A stretch of DNA of 16,973 nt from an uncultured Gilliamella sp. Lineage in GTDB: Bacteria > Pseudomonadota > Gammaproteobacteria > Enterobacterales > Enterobacteriaceae. The stretch lies in the NCBI GenBank assembly GCA_945291235.1, contig CALYQY010000051.1:1-16973 (forward strand), given 5' to 3'. The position numbers were made by a program, and so were the translations under genes. Under the pieces are notes generated by a model. That model saw only the letters and a list, made by a program, of their open reading frames with translations, was not told where the DNA came from and did no database searches. This document shows positions 16,695 through 16,973 of the stretch, piece by piece; position 1 is the first letter of the stretch; each line of letters opens with the position of its first letter.

Positions 16695-16973
16695 TTACCC
16701 CTTATTCTTTAAACTAACTAAAATTGCAAATGGATTTGGTTTTTCATTCTCCGCTGGAATTTCACCAAATACCATATCTGCCTCTGACACTTCGCAGTGT
16801 TTACTATCATGTACCGGCGCAATAGGTAATGAGAGAATAATTTCGTCCTCAAGTAACGCTAATATATCTACTTCACCAAACTCGTTCATAAGAACAGGTT
16901 CATAATGTTCCGGTAATGTCTCTGCTTGAGCATCGCTCTTAACAGGACTAAATTTATTCATCACATGAACTTC
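16695..16973 (-). CDS. yceD: YceD (DUF177) protein, 3' part
   Basis: The C-terminal 92 codons of the DUF177 protein YceD; the 5' end lies beyond the right edge. The frame stays open to 16973 (its first visible codons read [11 protein letters not shown]), so the GTG at 16964 is internal and not the start. Matches to E. coli YceD include [49 protein letters not shown] and the terminal KPNPFA.L.SLK. The family is linked to 23S rRNA accumulation in plants and bacteria; its exact action is not settled. The N-terminal CxxC cysteines are outside the window. Only 4 nt separate it from rpmF. Confidence 0.92.
   Translation of the reverse strand, partial: EVHVMNKFSPVKSDAQAETLPEHYEPVLMNEFGEVDILALLEDEIILSLPIAPVHDSKHCEVSEADMVFGEIPAENEKPNPFAILVSLKNKG

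Noticed and set aside
16627..16905. Plus-strand open frame over rpmF and yceD
   Set aside because: Both genes it opposes are clear orthologues with ribosome sites; this frame has none and no recognisable domain.

Overview
The window is a run of housekeeping genes from an AT-rich gammaproteobacterium. Protein lengths, catalytic residue positions and gene order follow Escherichia coli closely (MurI beside an rRNA promoter, MetK near SprT, the yceD-rpmF-plsX-fab cluster, DnaE next to AccA). The A/T-rich codon usage and intergenic DNA, together with a rearranged order between these blocks, suggest a host-associated relative of Enterobacterales or Pasteurellales. Orbaceae (Gilliamella-like) is my best guess; it is an inference from overall character, not from a marker gene. 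There is no transposon, phage, CRISPR array, tRNA or toxin module, and the DNA looks like core chromosome throughout.

Left block (1-4302). On the minus strand, murI (glutamate racemase) ends 37 bp before the -35 of a classic rRNA operon P1 promoter. That promoter fires off the left edge, so an rRNA operon should begin just outside the window. Divergent from murI and on the plus strand are metK (S-adenosylmethionine synthetase, preceded by a MetJ-type operator), sprT (zinc-binding SprT protein, overlapping metK by 17 nt), an unrecognised six-segment membrane protein, and rlmJ (23S rRNA A2030 methyltransferase), which overlaps the membrane gene by 7 nt. A hairpin at 4274-4302 closes this block and probably stops transcription in both directions.

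Middle block (4387-10730, all minus). In transcription order these are gldA (glycerol dehydrogenase), dnaE (replicative DNA polymerase alpha subunit), accA (acetyl-CoA carboxylase carboxyltransferase alpha) and dgkA (diacylglycerol kinase, 21 nt after accA). The gldA-dnaE and dnaE-accA gaps are long enough for separate promoters; an extended -10 is visible before dnaE.

Right block (10975-16973, all minus). This is the conserved fatty-acid cluster, transcribed yceD (3' part only), rpmF, plsX, fabH, fabD, fabG, acpP, fabF. AccA supplies part of malonyl-CoA synthesis, FabD loads malonate on ACP, FabH starts chains, FabG reduces and FabF elongates. PlsX diverts acyl-ACP to phospholipid synthesis and DgkA recycles diacylglycerol, so much of the window serves membrane lipid synthesis. 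Gaps from yceD to fabG are 4-35 nt, consistent with one transcript. The gaps around acpP are about 150 nt and carry inverted repeats and terminator-like hairpins, suggesting acpP is expressed at its own level.

No gene-free stretch exceeds 300 bases; the longest is 5737-5984. I found no undescribed system. The least understood gene is the membrane protein at 2801-3418. The most notable small signals are the altered DPSY motif in RlmJ, the rrn P1 promoter after murI, the MetJ boxes, and the dyads flanking acpP.
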